NCBI GenBank assembly: GCA_039817385.1
Contig: JBCBVY010000001.1
Span: forward strand, 186,001-250,000
DNA: 64,000 nucleotides
Origin: JBCBCP01 sp039817385
GTDB taxonomy: Bacteria; Pseudomonadota; Alphaproteobacteria; Rhodobacterales; Rhodobacteraceae
Direction: 5' to 3'
The translations under genes and the position numbers were made by a program. Below are positions 1-8,771 of this stretch, piece after piece (within the stretch, counting starts at the first letter, position 1; each line of letters opens with the position of its first letter). Under the pieces are notes generated by a model, which was given only the letters and a program-made list of their open reading frames with translations, was not told where the DNA came from and made no database searches.

Positions 1-10
1 TTTCGGGCAT
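1..10 (-). CDS. possible start of a divergent gene (window edge)
   Basis: The minus strand reads ATG at 10-8 followed by CCC GAA, running off the window after three codons. A GAGAGGT ribosome-binding-like stretch lies about seven bases upstream of this ATG. A gene divergent from gyrA would therefore begin here, but only three codons are visible and no product can be named. Confidence 0.25.
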
Positions 11-201
11 TTTTGCACCTCTCATTGCCTGTGATAGGTCCATGATGCTTAAGGATGATTACTTTTCAATAAAAACAGTATGTTATCACTCACGCGCCCC
101 GGCTGCCACGTACCGCACACCACGCCCATTGCACCCCATCTATGCTTTGGGCTACACTCAAACCCAAGATGTAGCGCGCGCCGAAAAAACAGGCAGATAA
201 C

Positions 202-2952
202 ATGAGCGACGACACCCAACCGCCTGAAGACCAAGACGAAACCGGGCCGGAGCGGCCCGGATATGATGGCCCCACCGTCTCCATCGAGGCGGAAATGAAG
301 ACGTCCTATCTGGACTACGCGATGTCGGTCATCGTCTCGCGCGCGATCCCGGATCTGCGCGATGGGCTGAAGCCGGTGCACCGGCGCATCCTCTATGCGA
401 TGCACGAAACCGGCAACACCGCCGATAAATCCTACCGCAAGTCCGCCCGCCCCGTGGGCGACGTGATGGGCAAATACCACCCGCATGGGGATTCCGCGAT
501 CTACGATGCGCTGGTGCGGATGGCGCAGGACTTTTCGATGTCGCTGCCGCTGCTGGATGGTCAGGGCAACTTTGGCTCGATGGACGGCGATAACCCCGCC
601 GCGATGCGCTACACCGAGGTGCGCATGGACAAGCCAGCGGCCTACCTGCTCGCGGACATCGACATGGATACGGTCGATTTTCAGGACAACTACGATGGTA
701 AGGACCGCGAGCCGACCGTCCTGCCCGCGCGCTTTCCTAACATGCTGGTTAACGGCGCAGGGGGTATCGCGGTCGGCATGGCCACCAACATCCCGCCCCA
801 CAATCTGGGCGAGGTGATCGACGCCTGTCAGGCGCTGATTGAGAACCCGGACCTGTCATCGGAGGGCCTAATCGAGTACATCCCCGGCCCCGACTTCCCC
901 ACGGGCGGCATCATGCTGGGCCGCTCGGGCGCGCGCAAAGCCTACCTCGAAGGGCGCGGCAGCGTCATCATCCGCGCCAAGACGCGTGTGGAAGAGATCC
1001 GCAAAGACCGCTGGGCCATCGTCATCGACGAGATCCCCTACCAGGTGAACAAGGCCACCATGATCGAGCGCATCGCCGAGGCCGCGCGCGAAAAGCGCAT
1101 TGAAGGCATCGCCCACGTGCAGGACGAGAGCGACCGCAACGGCGTGCGCGTGGTGATCGAGCTAAAGCGCGACGCGACCGCCGAGGTTGTCCTGAACCAG
1201 CTGTTCCGCTTTACCCCGATGCAGACCTCCTTTGGCTGCAACATGCTGGCCCTGAACGGCGGGCGGCCCGAGCAGTTAACCCTGCGCGGCTTTCTCACCG
1301 CCTTCCTAGACTTCCGCGAGGACGTCGTCATCCGCCGCACGGCCTTCTTGCTGAACAAGGCGCGCGACCGCTCGCACATCCTCTGCGGTCTGGCCGTCGC
1401 CGTCACCAATATTGACGAGGTGGTGCAGACCATCCGCGGCTCCGCCGATGCGGCAGAGGCAAGGGAAAAGCTGATGACCCGCCGCTGGCCCGCGCAGGAC
1501 ATCCTGCCCTATATTCAACTGATTGACGATCCGACCCACACGGCGAACGCGGACGGCACCTACAACCTGTCCGAGGCGCAGGCCCGCGCGATCCTCGATC
1601 TGCGCCTGCAACGCCTCACCCAGATCGGCGTGAAGGAAGTCACCGACGAGCTGGAAGAGCTGGCCGCCAAGATCAAGGATTACCTCGCCATCCTCGCCTC
1701 CCGCGAGCGGATCATGGAGATCATCAGCGCCGAACTGGCCGAGGTCAAAGACCTTTTCGCCGTGCCCCGCCGGACAGAGATCGCCGACTGGTCCGGCGAC
1801 ATGGAAGACGAGGACCTGATCGAGCGTGAGGACATGGTCGTCACCGTCACCCAGGGCGGCTACATCAAGCGCACACCGCTCGCCGATTTCCGCGCGCAGC
1901 GCCGCGGCGGCAAGGGCCTTTCCGGGATGCAGACGAAGGAAGAGGACGTCGTCACCACCCTCTTCGTCGCGAACACGCACACGCAGCTTCTGTTCTTCAC
2001 CACCGACGGGATGGTCTACAAGCTCAAGACCTGGCGCCTGCCGCAAGGGGGCCGAACCGCAAAGGGCAAGGCCATAGTGAACATCCTGCCGATCCCGGTG
2101 GGCGTGTCGATCGCGGCGATCATGCCCGTCGACCGGGACGAAAAAGACTGGGACGACCTGCAGGTCGTTTTCGCCACCGACCGCGGCACGGTGCGGCGCA
2201 ACAAGCTTTCCGATTTCACCAACGTGATGCGCAACGGCAAGATCGCGATGAAATTCGAAGGGGACAGCGAAGGCTGGAGCCTGATCAACGCGCGTATCGC
2301 CTCAAACGACGATGACGTGATGCTGGTCACCCAAGGGGGCCGCGCCATCCGCTTCCCCGCGACGGATGTGCGCATCTTCAACTCGCGCAATTCAACCGGT
2401 GTTCGGGGGATCAACCTGCAAGGGGACGACCGCGTGGTGTCAATGTCGATCCTCCGCCATTTCAAGGCCGAAGCAGACGAGCGCGCCGCCTACCTCAAGA
2501 TGCGGCGCCTGATGGCGGGTGTCACCGAAGACGCGGAGGCCGATGAAGACGGAGGGAATGCTGACACCGCCCTGCCCCAGGAACGCTATGCGGAGATGTC
2601 GGCGGCGGAAAACCTGATCCTCACGATCACCGAAGGCGGCGCAGGCAAGCTCAGCTCGTCCCACGACTACCCCATCCGGGGCCGCGGCGGCATGGGCGTG
2701 ACCGCGATGGACAAGGCCATGCGCGGCGGGCAGATCGTGGCGTCTTTCCCGGTTGATATGGACGATCAGATCATGCTGGTCACCTCACAGGGCCAATCGA
2801 TCCGCGTGCCGGTGGACGGCATCTCTTTCCGCTCGCGCAGTGCGGGCGGGGTGAAGGTGTTCGATACGGGTACGGGCGAAAAGGTCACGTCCGTCGCCTG
2901 GATCGCGGAACAGGGCGACGAAGACGAGGGCAGCCCCGCGCCCGACAGCTAA
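202..2952 (+). CDS. gyrA: DNA gyrase subunit A
   Basis: Breakage-reunion subunit of the A2B2 gyrase that introduces negative supercoils into DNA using ATP hydrolysed by GyrB. The 916-residue product has the winged-helix/tower region at the N terminus with the catalytic tyrosine at Tyr137 (in [10 protein letters not shown]). The quinolone-resistance region reads [10 protein letters not shown], so the positions matching E. coli Ser83 and Asp87 are Ser98 and Asp102, the susceptible type. The C-terminal beta-pinwheel carries the GyrA box QRRGGKG near residue 565, which separates GyrA from ParC. An acidic insertion ([10 protein letters not shown]) near residue 780 and an acidic tail are seen. The ATG at 202 is the first start that gives the usual [13 protein letters not shown] beginning after a short acidic leader. 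It is transcribed alone, divergent from the window-edge gene. Confidence 0.98.
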   Translation: MSDDTQPPEDQDETGPERPGYDGPTVSIEAEMKTSYLDYAMSVIVSRAIPDLRDGLKPVHRRILYAMHETGNTADKSYRKSARPVGDVMGKYHPHGDSAIYDALVRMAQDFSMSLPLLDGQGNFGSMDGDNPAAMRYTEVRMDKPAAYLLADIDMDTVDFQDNYDGKDREPTVLPARFPNMLVNGAGGIAVGMATNIPPHNLGEVIDACQALIENPDLSSEGLIEYIPGPDFPTGGIMLGRSGARKAYLEGRGSVIIRAKTRVEEIRKDRWAIVIDEIPYQVNKATMIERIAEAAREKRIEGIAHVQDESDRNGVRVVIELKRDATAEVVLNQLFRFTPMQTSFGCNMLALNGGRPEQLTLRGFLTAFLDFREDVVIRRTAFLLNKARDRSHILCGLAVAVTNIDEVVQTIRGSADAAEAREKLMTRRWPAQDILPYIQLIDDPTHTANADGTYNLSEAQARAILDLRLQRLTQIGVKEVTDELEELAAKIKDYLAILASRERIMEIISAELAEVKDLFAVPRRTEIADWSGDMEDEDLIEREDMVVTVTQGGYIKRTPLADFRAQRRGGKGLSGMQTKEEDVVTTLFVANTHTQLLFFTTDGMVYKLKTWRLPQGGRTAKGKAIVNILPIPVGVSIAAIMPVDRDEKDWDDLQVVFATDRGTVRRNKLSDFTNVMRNGKIAMKFEGDSEGWSLINARIASNDDDVMLVTQGGRAIRFPATDVRIFNSRNSTGVRGINLQGDDRVVSMSILRHFKAEADERAAYLKMRRLMAGVTEDAEADEDGGNADTALPQERYAEMSAAENLILTITEGGAGKLSSSHDYPIRGRGGMGVTAMDKAMRGGQIVASFPVDMDDQIMLVTSQGQSIRVPVDGISFRSRSAGGVKVFDTGTGEKVTSVAWIAEQGDEDEGSPAPDS

Positions 2953-3159
2953 AGCGCTGGGGCCGCGCCGTATGGGCTATGCCAGTTGGGTGTCGCGGTG
3001 GACAAACCGTCACTCACAGTAATCACCCTGACGGCCACGAGGCCCAGCGCCACTGCGTCGACCGGCCCACGCGCGGGCCGCGTTGCTGTTCACGTGCCCC
3101 CACGCGGGCTGGCCGTTGTCGCTCAGACCGGGCGCGCCTGTCACATGACGCGTAAGGGC

Positions 3160-3276
3160 CTAGTCCAATGCGCGGACAACCCCAGCCTGCTGCGAGGCGG
3201 GCTGGCCCGTAGCGTGGTTTGCCGCGACCGTAATCGCGACCGCGATCACGCCGAGGGCAAATGTAAATCGTGTCAT
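3160..3276 (-). CDS. small secreted-type protein, 38 residues
   Basis: A short reading frame on the minus strand starts at ATG 3276 with a strong GGGAGG ribosome-binding site eight bases upstream, and ends with TAG at 3160. The product begins MTRFTFALGVIAVAITVAAN, a basic residue followed by a hydrophobic stretch typical of a signal peptide or single membrane segment, then a short polar tail ending QQAGVVRALD. Its family is not recognised. It lies between the convergent end of gyrA and the M32 carboxypeptidase on its own strand. The good ribosome-binding site is the main support; a chance open frame is still possible. Confidence 0.45.
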   Translation of the reverse strand: MTRFTFALGVIAVAITVAANHATGQPASQQAGVVRALD

Positions 3277-3383
3277 GGAAACCTCCCAAACTGGTAACGC
3301 CCCGTGGAAGGTAGCCAGGGTTGAGACAGCACGGCATGGGAAAAATCCCCGCCGCGCTTCAGCAGCAGAATCGCATAGGCCCT

Positions 3384-4856
3384 CTAGAGCGCGTAGATCG
3401 CTTTGAACTTTGCCTCCAAGTAGCCCAGGAACGGTGCGGCGCTTGGCGCAGCGCCGGTCGCAAAGGCAATCGTTTCGCGCGGGCTGCGCAGGCCGCCATG
3501 CTGTTGCAGCGCCTCGCCCAGCCAGCCCGTGGCCGCCGAAAGATCGCCCGCGGCCAGCTGATCGTCCAGCCCCGGCACCGCGATACTCAGCGCCTCGAAC
3601 AGACACCCGGCATAGAGATTGCCAAGCGCATAAGTCGGGAAATAGCCAAACAGGCCCACCGGCCAATGCACATCTTGCAAGACGCCATTGGCGGCGGTGT
3701 CGACGCCATAGCCGAAATCTGCAGCAAAGCGGTCATTCCACGCCGCCTCCAGATCGTCCACGGCCAGATCGCCGCTGATCAGCGCCCGTTCAAGGTCAAA
3801 GCGCAGCATGATGTGCAGGTTATATTGCAGCTCGTCCGCCTCGGTCCGGATGTATCCGTTCTGCACAGCGTTCACCGCGGCATAGAACGCGTCCGCATCT
3901 GCGATGCCAAAGTCGCCAAAGACGTCCCGCATCTGCCCATAAAGCCAGCCCGTAAAGGCGCGGCCGCGCCCGATCTGGTTCTCGTAAATGCGGCTCTGGC
4001 TTTCGTGCACGCCCATCGACACACCCCGGCCCAGCGGCGTCAGCAGATAGGTCTGATCGATGTTCTGCTCATAGGCGGCGTGGCCGACCTCGTGAATGGT
4101 CGAGTAAAGGCAGTTGAACGGGTCCTTGGCACTCGTGCGCGTCGTGATCCGCACATCATTGCCAGAGCCGGACGAGAACGGATGCACCGCCTTGTCGAGC
4201 CGCCCGCGGCTCATGTCATAGCCAAAGGCCTTGGCCACCTGACGCGCGAGCTTCATCTGCGCGCCTTCGTCGAAGGTGCCTGTGAGGGTCGGCGCGGGCG
4301 GCGCATCCAGCACCGCCGCGCGCAGCGCGGTCAGGACCGGGCGCATCTCGCCAAACATGGCCGCCAGATCGGACGCCGTTGTGCCCGGCTCATAGTCCTG
4401 AAGCATCGCATCATAGACATCGCCGCCTTCCGCCAGCGCCGCGCCCTCCTCGCGTTTCAGCGCGATGACCTGCTCCAGTGTCGGGACAAAGGCGGCAAAA
4501 TCGTTCTCCGCCCGCGCGGCGGCCCATGTGCCTTGGCTCAGCGAGGTCACCCGCGCGATCTCTGCGGCCAGCTTCGCAGGCACCTTGGTGGCCCGCGCAT
4601 AATCGCGCGTGATCTCGCGCAGCTGCGCCTGCCCGACCGCGTCGAGAGTTGTCGCATCCACCGCCTCCAGCGCCTCGGCCACGCGCGGATGGGTCCGGCG
4701 TGCGTGCAAGACGGCGGATATTGCCGCGCTTTCCTCCGCGCGTTGCGCGGCCGCGCCCTGAGGCATCTTGGTTTCCTGGTCCCAGCCCAGGCGGCCCGCC
4801 ACCTGGCCCAGCGCCTCTGTCTCGCGGACAAAGGCCATCAGATCGTCATAGCTCAT
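3384..4856 (-). CDS. M32 family metallocarboxypeptidase
   Basis: Zinc carboxypeptidase of the thermostable carboxypeptidase 1 family, which removes C-terminal residues from peptides in the cytoplasm. The 490-residue product, near the usual 490-500, has the HEXXH zinc site as His255-Glu-Val-Gly-His259 and the downstream HESQSR motif that supplies the third ligand and family signature. The start at ATG 4856 is chosen because it gives the conserved MSYDDLMAF beginning and overlaps the ctaA stop codon as ATGA, so the two genes are translationally coupled. The pairing of the peptidase with heme A synthase looks like operon convenience rather than shared function. Confidence 0.95.
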   Translation of the reverse strand: MSYDDLMAFVRETEALGQVAGRLGWDQETKMPQGAAAQRAEESAAISAVLHARRTHPRVAEALEAVDATTLDAVGQAQLREITRDYARATKVPAKLAAEIARVTSLSQGTWAAARAENDFAAFVPTLEQVIALKREEGAALAEGGDVYDAMLQDYEPGTTASDLAAMFGEMRPVLTALRAAVLDAPPAPTLTGTFDEGAQMKLARQVAKAFGYDMSRGRLDKAVHPFSSGSGNDVRITTRTSAKDPFNCLYSTIHEVGHAAYEQNIDQTYLLTPLGRGVSMGVHESQSRIYENQIGRGRAFTGWLYGQMRDVFGDFGIADADAFYAAVNAVQNGYIRTEADELQYNLHIMLRFDLERALISGDLAVDDLEAAWNDRFAADFGYGVDTAANGVLQDVHWPVGLFGYFPTYALGNLYAGCLFEALSIAVPGLDDQLAAGDLSAATGWLGEALQQHGGLRSPRETIAFATGAAPSAAPFLGYLEAKFKAIYAL

Positions 4857-6001
4857 GCGGGCGCTCCCTGAAGTGTCGTCCCTGCGGGGTACCCCGCCAA
4901 AAAGCGTGCCCGGATGATCGCCACCCACAGCGCAACCGCCAGCAGCTGATGCACAATCGCGATGTGCCACGGGGCGGCATAGAGGACCGTGACGATGCCC
5001 AGCACGATCTGCGCAATGAGCAGGCCAAAGGCGAGGTTGAACGCCCCCCGCGTGCCCGCATAGGCCGAGCGCCGCCCGCGCAGCCAGACCACCACGCCAA
5101 AGGCCAGCAGCAGGTAGCCCGTCACCCGGTGGATGAACTGCACCAGGCCCGGGCTTTCAAAGAAGTTGCGCCACCACGGCTCAAGGTAGATCGCCGTATC
5201 GGGAAACCACTGCCCGCCCATCAACGGCCAATCGGTATAGGTGCGGCCCGCGTCGATACCCGCCACCAGCGCGCCGATCAGAATTTGCAGGAAGGCAAAG
5301 TGCATCATCCCGGTGCCAAGGCCGAACGGCTTGCGCTCCCGCGCGCGGCGGGCGCCGAGCAGGTCCGGCGCCGTGCGGCCCAGAAGGAAGGTGTACCACG
5401 CGATCAGGCCGAGGATGACAAAGGCAAGCCCCAGATGCGTCGCCAGCCGGTAGGAGGCCACGTCCAGCATCCCTTCCCCGCTGGTCACGCCCGAGGCGAC
5501 CATCCACCAGCCCACAGCTCCCTGCAGCCCGCCAAGCGCGCCAAGCGCCAAAAGGCGCGGCGTCCAGCCCGCTGGGATTTGCCGGCGCAGCAGGAACCAC
5601 AGGAACCCCAGCGCCCAGACAAGGCCAATCACCCGGCCCAGCTGCCGGTGGCCCCATTCCCACCAGTATATCACCTTAAAATCGGCCAGCGTCATCCACG
5701 CGTTTTGCAGCGCCCATTCGTCAATCTGCTGGTAGAGTTCAAACTCGCGCGCCCAGTCCTCCGCGTTCAGCGGCGGGATCGCCCCGGTCAGCGGGCGCCA
5801 TTCGGTGATCGACAGGCCGCTATCGGTCAGCCGGGTCAGCCCGCCGACGCCGATCATCACCACGACCAGCGCGAACAGCATCATCAGCCACACCCGGATC
5901 GCGCCGCGCGCGCCTGCGCGGGTCCGGTCGATCACGCCGGGCTGGAGGCTGGGTTTGGAGGCCTCTGCGCCCACTTCTTCGAACAGTTTTCGGTTTGCCA
6001 T
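4853..6001 (-). CDS. ctaA: heme A synthase (COX15/CtaA family)
   Basis: Integral membrane enzyme that oxidises the C8 methyl of heme O to a formyl group, giving heme A for aa3-type cytochrome oxidase. The 382-residue protein shows about eight membrane segments, beginning with VWLMMLFALVVVMIGVGGLT, and the alphaproteobacterial signature GGLTRLTDSGLSITEW, followed by histidine-containing helices (HRQLGR, HLGLAFV, FIHRVTGY and IVHQLLA) that should hold the two hemes. It overlaps the M32 peptidase by four bases (ATGA). The lipoyl, ubiquinone and heme B genes elsewhere in the window fit the same respiratory metabolism, but no other cox genes are nearby. Confidence 0.96.
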   Translation of the reverse strand: MANRKLFEEVGAEASKPSLQPGVIDRTRAGARGAIRVWLMMLFALVVVMIGVGGLTRLTDSGLSITEWRPLTGAIPPLNAEDWAREFELYQQIDEWALQNAWMTLADFKVIYWWEWGHRQLGRVIGLVWALGFLWFLLRRQIPAGWTPRLLALGALGGLQGAVGWWMVASGVTSGEGMLDVASYRLATHLGLAFVILGLIAWYTFLLGRTAPDLLGARRARERKPFGLGTGMMHFAFLQILIGALVAGIDAGRTYTDWPLMGGQWFPDTAIYLEPWWRNFFESPGLVQFIHRVTGYLLLAFGVVVWLRGRRSAYAGTRGAFNLAFGLLIAQIVLGIVTVLYAAPWHIAIVHQLLAVALWVAIIRARFLAGYPAGTTLQGAPA

Positions 6002-6056
6002 TCTCTGCCCTACCCTGGATTTGCTCTTGGGTCCTGTTGCACCCGCAAGCTATGCG

Positions 6057-6788
6057 CTAATCCCGGCCCGCCCAGCGGACCATCTGCCGCAGCATACCGT
6101 GCAGCATCTGCGCATCCTTGTTCGTCAGCGGCATCCGGGACCACAGGTTGCGCAGGTTCATTTTCATCGACGGCGCCTTGGCCGGGGGAAAGAAGAAACC
6201 GGCCGCCTCCAGCCGGTCTTCGTAATGCGCCGCCAGCGCCTCGACCTCCGCGCCCTTGGCCCAGTCGCTCCCGGCCAATTCGTGCACGACCGCGGGCGCG
6301 TCATGCGCGGCGCGGCGCCATTCGTACCCCACGAGCAGCACGCATTGCGCAAGGTTCAGCGAGGGGAAATCAGGGTTCACAGGCACCGAGATAATTGCGT
6401 TGGCCTGCGCGATGTCGGCATTCTCCAGCCCCGCCCGCTCCGGCCCGAACAGGACCGAAACGCGCTGGCCGCGGCCCAGCCGTTGCACCGCATCCTGCAT
6501 CGCGGCCTCGGGCGTGAAGACATCCTTCGTCATGTCCCGGGGCCGCGCGGTGGTGGCGTAGACAAAGGTGCTGTCCGATACCGCTTCGGCCACATTCCCC
6601 GCCACCATCGCTGCGTCCAGCACGCGCCCTGCCCCGCTGGCCATTGCGACCGCGTCCGGGTTGGGCCAGCCGTCCCGCGGCGCGACCAGCCGCATATGCG
6701 ACAGGCCAAAGTTCAACATCGCGCGCGCGGCGGCGCCGATATTCTCACCCAGCTGTGGGCGTACCAGAACAAAAGCAGGCTGATCCAT
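6057..6788 (-). CDS. RNA 2'-O-methyltransferase, TrmJ/TrmH (SpoU) family
   Basis: SAM-dependent knotted (SPOUT) methyltransferase, most like TrmJ, which methylates the ribose of C/U32 in tRNAs. The 243-residue product begins with MDQPAFVLVRPQLGENIGAA, matching the motif-1 region (N-x-G-x-x-A-R-A) of SpoU enzymes, and carries the later VLFGPERAGLEN and IPVNPDFPSLNLAQ-type motifs (here ISVPVNPDFPSLNLAQ) that form the knot and SAM site. The start at 6788 is favoured by an AGGAGG ribosome-binding site eight bases upstream; a longer version from further upstream lacks family similarity. It is read divergently from the ThiE-like gene. Confidence 0.93.
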   Translation of the reverse strand: MDQPAFVLVRPQLGENIGAAARAMLNFGLSHMRLVAPRDGWPNPDAVAMASGAGRVLDAAMVAGNVAEAVSDSTFVYATTARPRDMTKDVFTPEAAMQDAVQRLGRGQRVSVLFGPERAGLENADIAQANAIISVPVNPDFPSLNLAQCVLLVGYEWRRAAHDAPAVVHELAGSDWAKGAEVEALAAHYEDRLEAAGFFFPPAKAPSMKMNLRNLWSRMPLTNKDAQMLHGMLRQMVRWAGRD

Positions 6789-6887
6789 CGCCCGCCTCCT
6801 ACCGCGCGGCAGGGCGGAGGAAAAGAGCACCATTTGCAACCGCCGCCAGTTCCGCTAAGCGAAGCGCAATCAAAGAAGAGGCGCCCC

Positions 6888-7463
6888 ATGAGCCAAGCCG
6901 AGCAGCCCCAGACCTACCTGATCACACCCGAAGCGGTGGAGCACCGCTTTGCGGACGTGCTTGCCGCGGTGCTCGATGCGCACCCGGTCGCCTGCGTGCG
7001 GCTGGACCTTGCCACACGGGACGAGGCCCGCATCGCCCGCGCCGCCGACCTGCTGCGCGAGGTGACCCACGCCCGCGATGTGGCGCTGGTGGTGACGGAC
7101 AAGGTGGAGCTGGCTGAACGGCTGGGCCTCGACGGCGTGCACCTCTCGCCCGGCGGCTCGGTGCGTGAGGCGCGCAAGCTGCTGGGCCCCGATGCCATCG
7201 TGGGCGCCCACGCCGGCACATCGCGCCATGACGGCATGAATGCGGGCGAGGCCGGTGCCGACTACGTCGCCTTCGACGCCAGCGCCGGGCACGACCTTTT
7301 CGCCTGGTGGACAGAGATGATCGAACTGCCCGTCGTCGCCGAAGGCGGCCTCACCCCGGAAACCATCCAGACCCTCGCCCCCGTGACCGACTTCTTCGGC
7401 ATCGGTGACGAGATCTGGAACACCGAACACCCCGCCGAAGCGCTGACGACACTCCTCGGCTAA
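6888..7463 (+). CDS. thiamine-phosphate synthase-like protein (ThiE/TenI fold)
   Basis: TIM-barrel protein of the ThiE/TenI superfamily, 191 residues. ThiE joins HMP-pyrophosphate and thiazole phosphate to make thiamine phosphate; TenI-type relatives do not. The segments LVVTDKVELAERLGLDGVHL, IVGAHAGTSRHDGMNAGEAG and PVVAEGGLTPETIQ match the phosphate-binding and product-binding loops. It departs from ThiE in several places, with no clear GxS/T pyrophosphate site, and no other thiamine genes are near, so a ThiE-like domain protein of unknown reaction is the safer name. An AGAAGAGG stretch precedes the ATG. Confidence 0.85.
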   Translation: MSQAEQPQTYLITPEAVEHRFADVLAAVLDAHPVACVRLDLATRDEARIARAADLLREVTHARDVALVVTDKVELAERLGLDGVHLSPGGSVREARKLLGPDAIVGAHAGTSRHDGMNAGEAGADYVAFDASAGHDLFAWWTEMIELPVVAEGGLTPETIQTLAPVTDFFGIGDEIWNTEHPAEALTTLLG

Positions 7464-7505
7464 CCCTTCTCTGTTTCAAAAAATCCCGGGGGTCTGGGGG
7501 CCCTC
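7464..7505 (+). repeat. intergenic element, copy A (CCCTTCTCTGTT family)
   Basis: Directly after the TAA of the ThiE-like gene comes CCCTTCTCTGTTTCAAAAAA followed by a G-rich part ending GGGGGTCTGGGGG. A closely similar element is found at 62506 (CCCTTCTCTGTTCCC, A6, then GGGGTCTGGGG) and a looser one at 20571, also directly after a stop codon. The three share order (pyrimidine-rich head, A-run, G-rich segment), which suggests a dispersed transcription-end element. Confidence 0.55.
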
Positions 7506-7507
7506 TC

Positions 7508-7552
7508 GCACATTGCGACGCAATGTGCTGCCGGGTTTCGGCGGGAAACCCG
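7508..7552. terminator. two adjacent hairpins between convergent genes
   Basis: Two perfect inverted repeats stand side by side between the ThiE-like gene and the convergent HupE gene. The first is GCACATTGCG-A-CGCAATGTGC (7508-7528). The second has arms CGGGTTTC and GAAACCCG (7532-7552) with a five-base loop. Neither is followed by a clear T-run, so they may be Rho-dependent stabilisers or a bidirectional end signal. Confidence 0.5.
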
Positions 7553-7589
7553 CCTTACTGCGCCCCAGTCCCGTCGCGCGCCACAAGCG

Positions 7590-8771
7590 CTACAGCAGCG
7601 TCCGCTCGATCACCCAGTAAATCGCGATCCCTGCAATCAGCAGCGAGCCGGTCATCGCAAAAGCCCGGTGCATCACAACATAGTCGCCCACCATATCTTC
7701 CTTGGCAGGCAGGTTCGCGATCTGCGCCGCGCGGGCGCCCAGCCACAAAAGGATCGCCGCCGCCGCGATGACCGCAAGCTGCCCCACCTCGACGCCCACG
7801 TTAAAGCCGATCAGCGCGGGCACAAACTGCCCCTCCGGCAGGCCGAACTCCCCCAGCACCGAGGCAAAGCCAAGCCCATGCAGCAAGCCAAAGGCAAAGA
7901 CGATCCAGGGCCGCCACGGGGTCAGCCCGCGCGCGAGGATGTTCTCGATCGCGACATAGACAATGGAGGCGGCAATCAGCGGCTCCACGATGCTGCCGGG
8001 GATGTTCACAAGGCCCAGCGCCGCCAGCGCAAGGGTCACGCTATGGGCCAAGGTGAAGGCGGTGACCTGCCACAAAAGCGGGCCAAGCTGTGTCGACAGG
8101 AAGAACAGGCCAAGGACAAAGAGGATATGGTCCAGCCCCTTGGGCACGATGTGGTCAAAGCCCACGGGGATATAGGCAGCAAAGGTCTGCCAGCCGTTTG
8201 CGGCCCCGCCGCCTGACAGGGAAATCGGCGCTGACGGCGCGCCGGGGGTCAGAAGGCCGGTAAAGGGCGCGGCGACGCCTTGCTGGCGCAGGATCAGCGC
8301 ACCGGCATCTGCCGGCCATGTCACCGTGACGGCTTCTGCCGCGCCTGGCAGCGCCCCCTCCAGCACCATCATTGTGGCGCGCGGTAGTTCGATACCGTCT
8401 TCTGCGATCACCTCGGCGGAGCGCAGGGATAGGGCCACCGGCACCCCATCCACCGACACAAGCGGCACCGCATTCCATTCGGGCAACAACGATCCGGCAT
8501 CCGCGGCCAGCTCAGGCCCCGCCAGCGCGCGCAGCGCGTCATAGGCTGCCGCCTCGGGCGCATCATTCGTGTCGGCGTATCGCGTGAGGTTCACGCCCGC
8601 GAGCAACGCTTCAAGGTTCACGCGCAATTCAAGGCGCAGCGTTGCCCCGTCCGCGGACACATCCCCGACCGTTGGCACAACCTCGTGGGCCTGGGCCGAT
8701 ACGGGTGCAAGTGTTGACACCGCCAGCGCAAGGCTCAGCTTGAGGACGAGAGCGGAGAGGAGCTTGAACAT
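7590..8771 (-). CDS. HupE/UreJ family permease with periplasmic N-terminal domain
   Basis: Membrane protein of the HupE/UreJ type 2 family, linked in other bacteria to nickel or cobalt uptake. The 393-residue product has a signal peptide (MFKLLSALVLKLSLALAVST, cleavage near AQAHE), an extracytoplasmic domain of about 180 residues, then about six or seven membrane helices. The first helix region carries KGLDHILFVLGLFFLSTQ and FTLAHSVTLALAALG, the histidine motifs thought to bind metal in this family; a later helix has FGLLHGLGFA. The start at ATG 8771 gives the signal peptide and has AAGGAAG upstream. This ATG overlaps by two bases the ATG of the DUF4198 gene on the other strand. The metal is not known; nickel, cobalt and copper are candidates. 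Confidence 0.9.
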   Translation of the reverse strand: MFKLLSALVLKLSLALAVSTLAPVSAQAHEVVPTVGDVSADGATLRLELRVNLEALLAGVNLTRYADTNDAPEAAAYDALRALAGPELAADAGSLLPEWNAVPLVSVDGVPVALSLRSAEVIAEDGIELPRATMMVLEGALPGAAEAVTVTWPADAGALILRQQGVAAPFTGLLTPGAPSAPISLSGGGAANGWQTFAAYIPVGFDHIVPKGLDHILFVLGLFFLSTQLGPLLWQVTAFTLAHSVTLALAALGLVNIPGSIVEPLIAASIVYVAIENILARGLTPWRPWIVFAFGLLHGLGFASVLGEFGLPEGQFVPALIGFNVGVEVGQLAVIAAAAILLWLGARAAQIANLPAKEDMVGDYVVMHRAFAMTGSLLIAGIAIYWVIERTLL

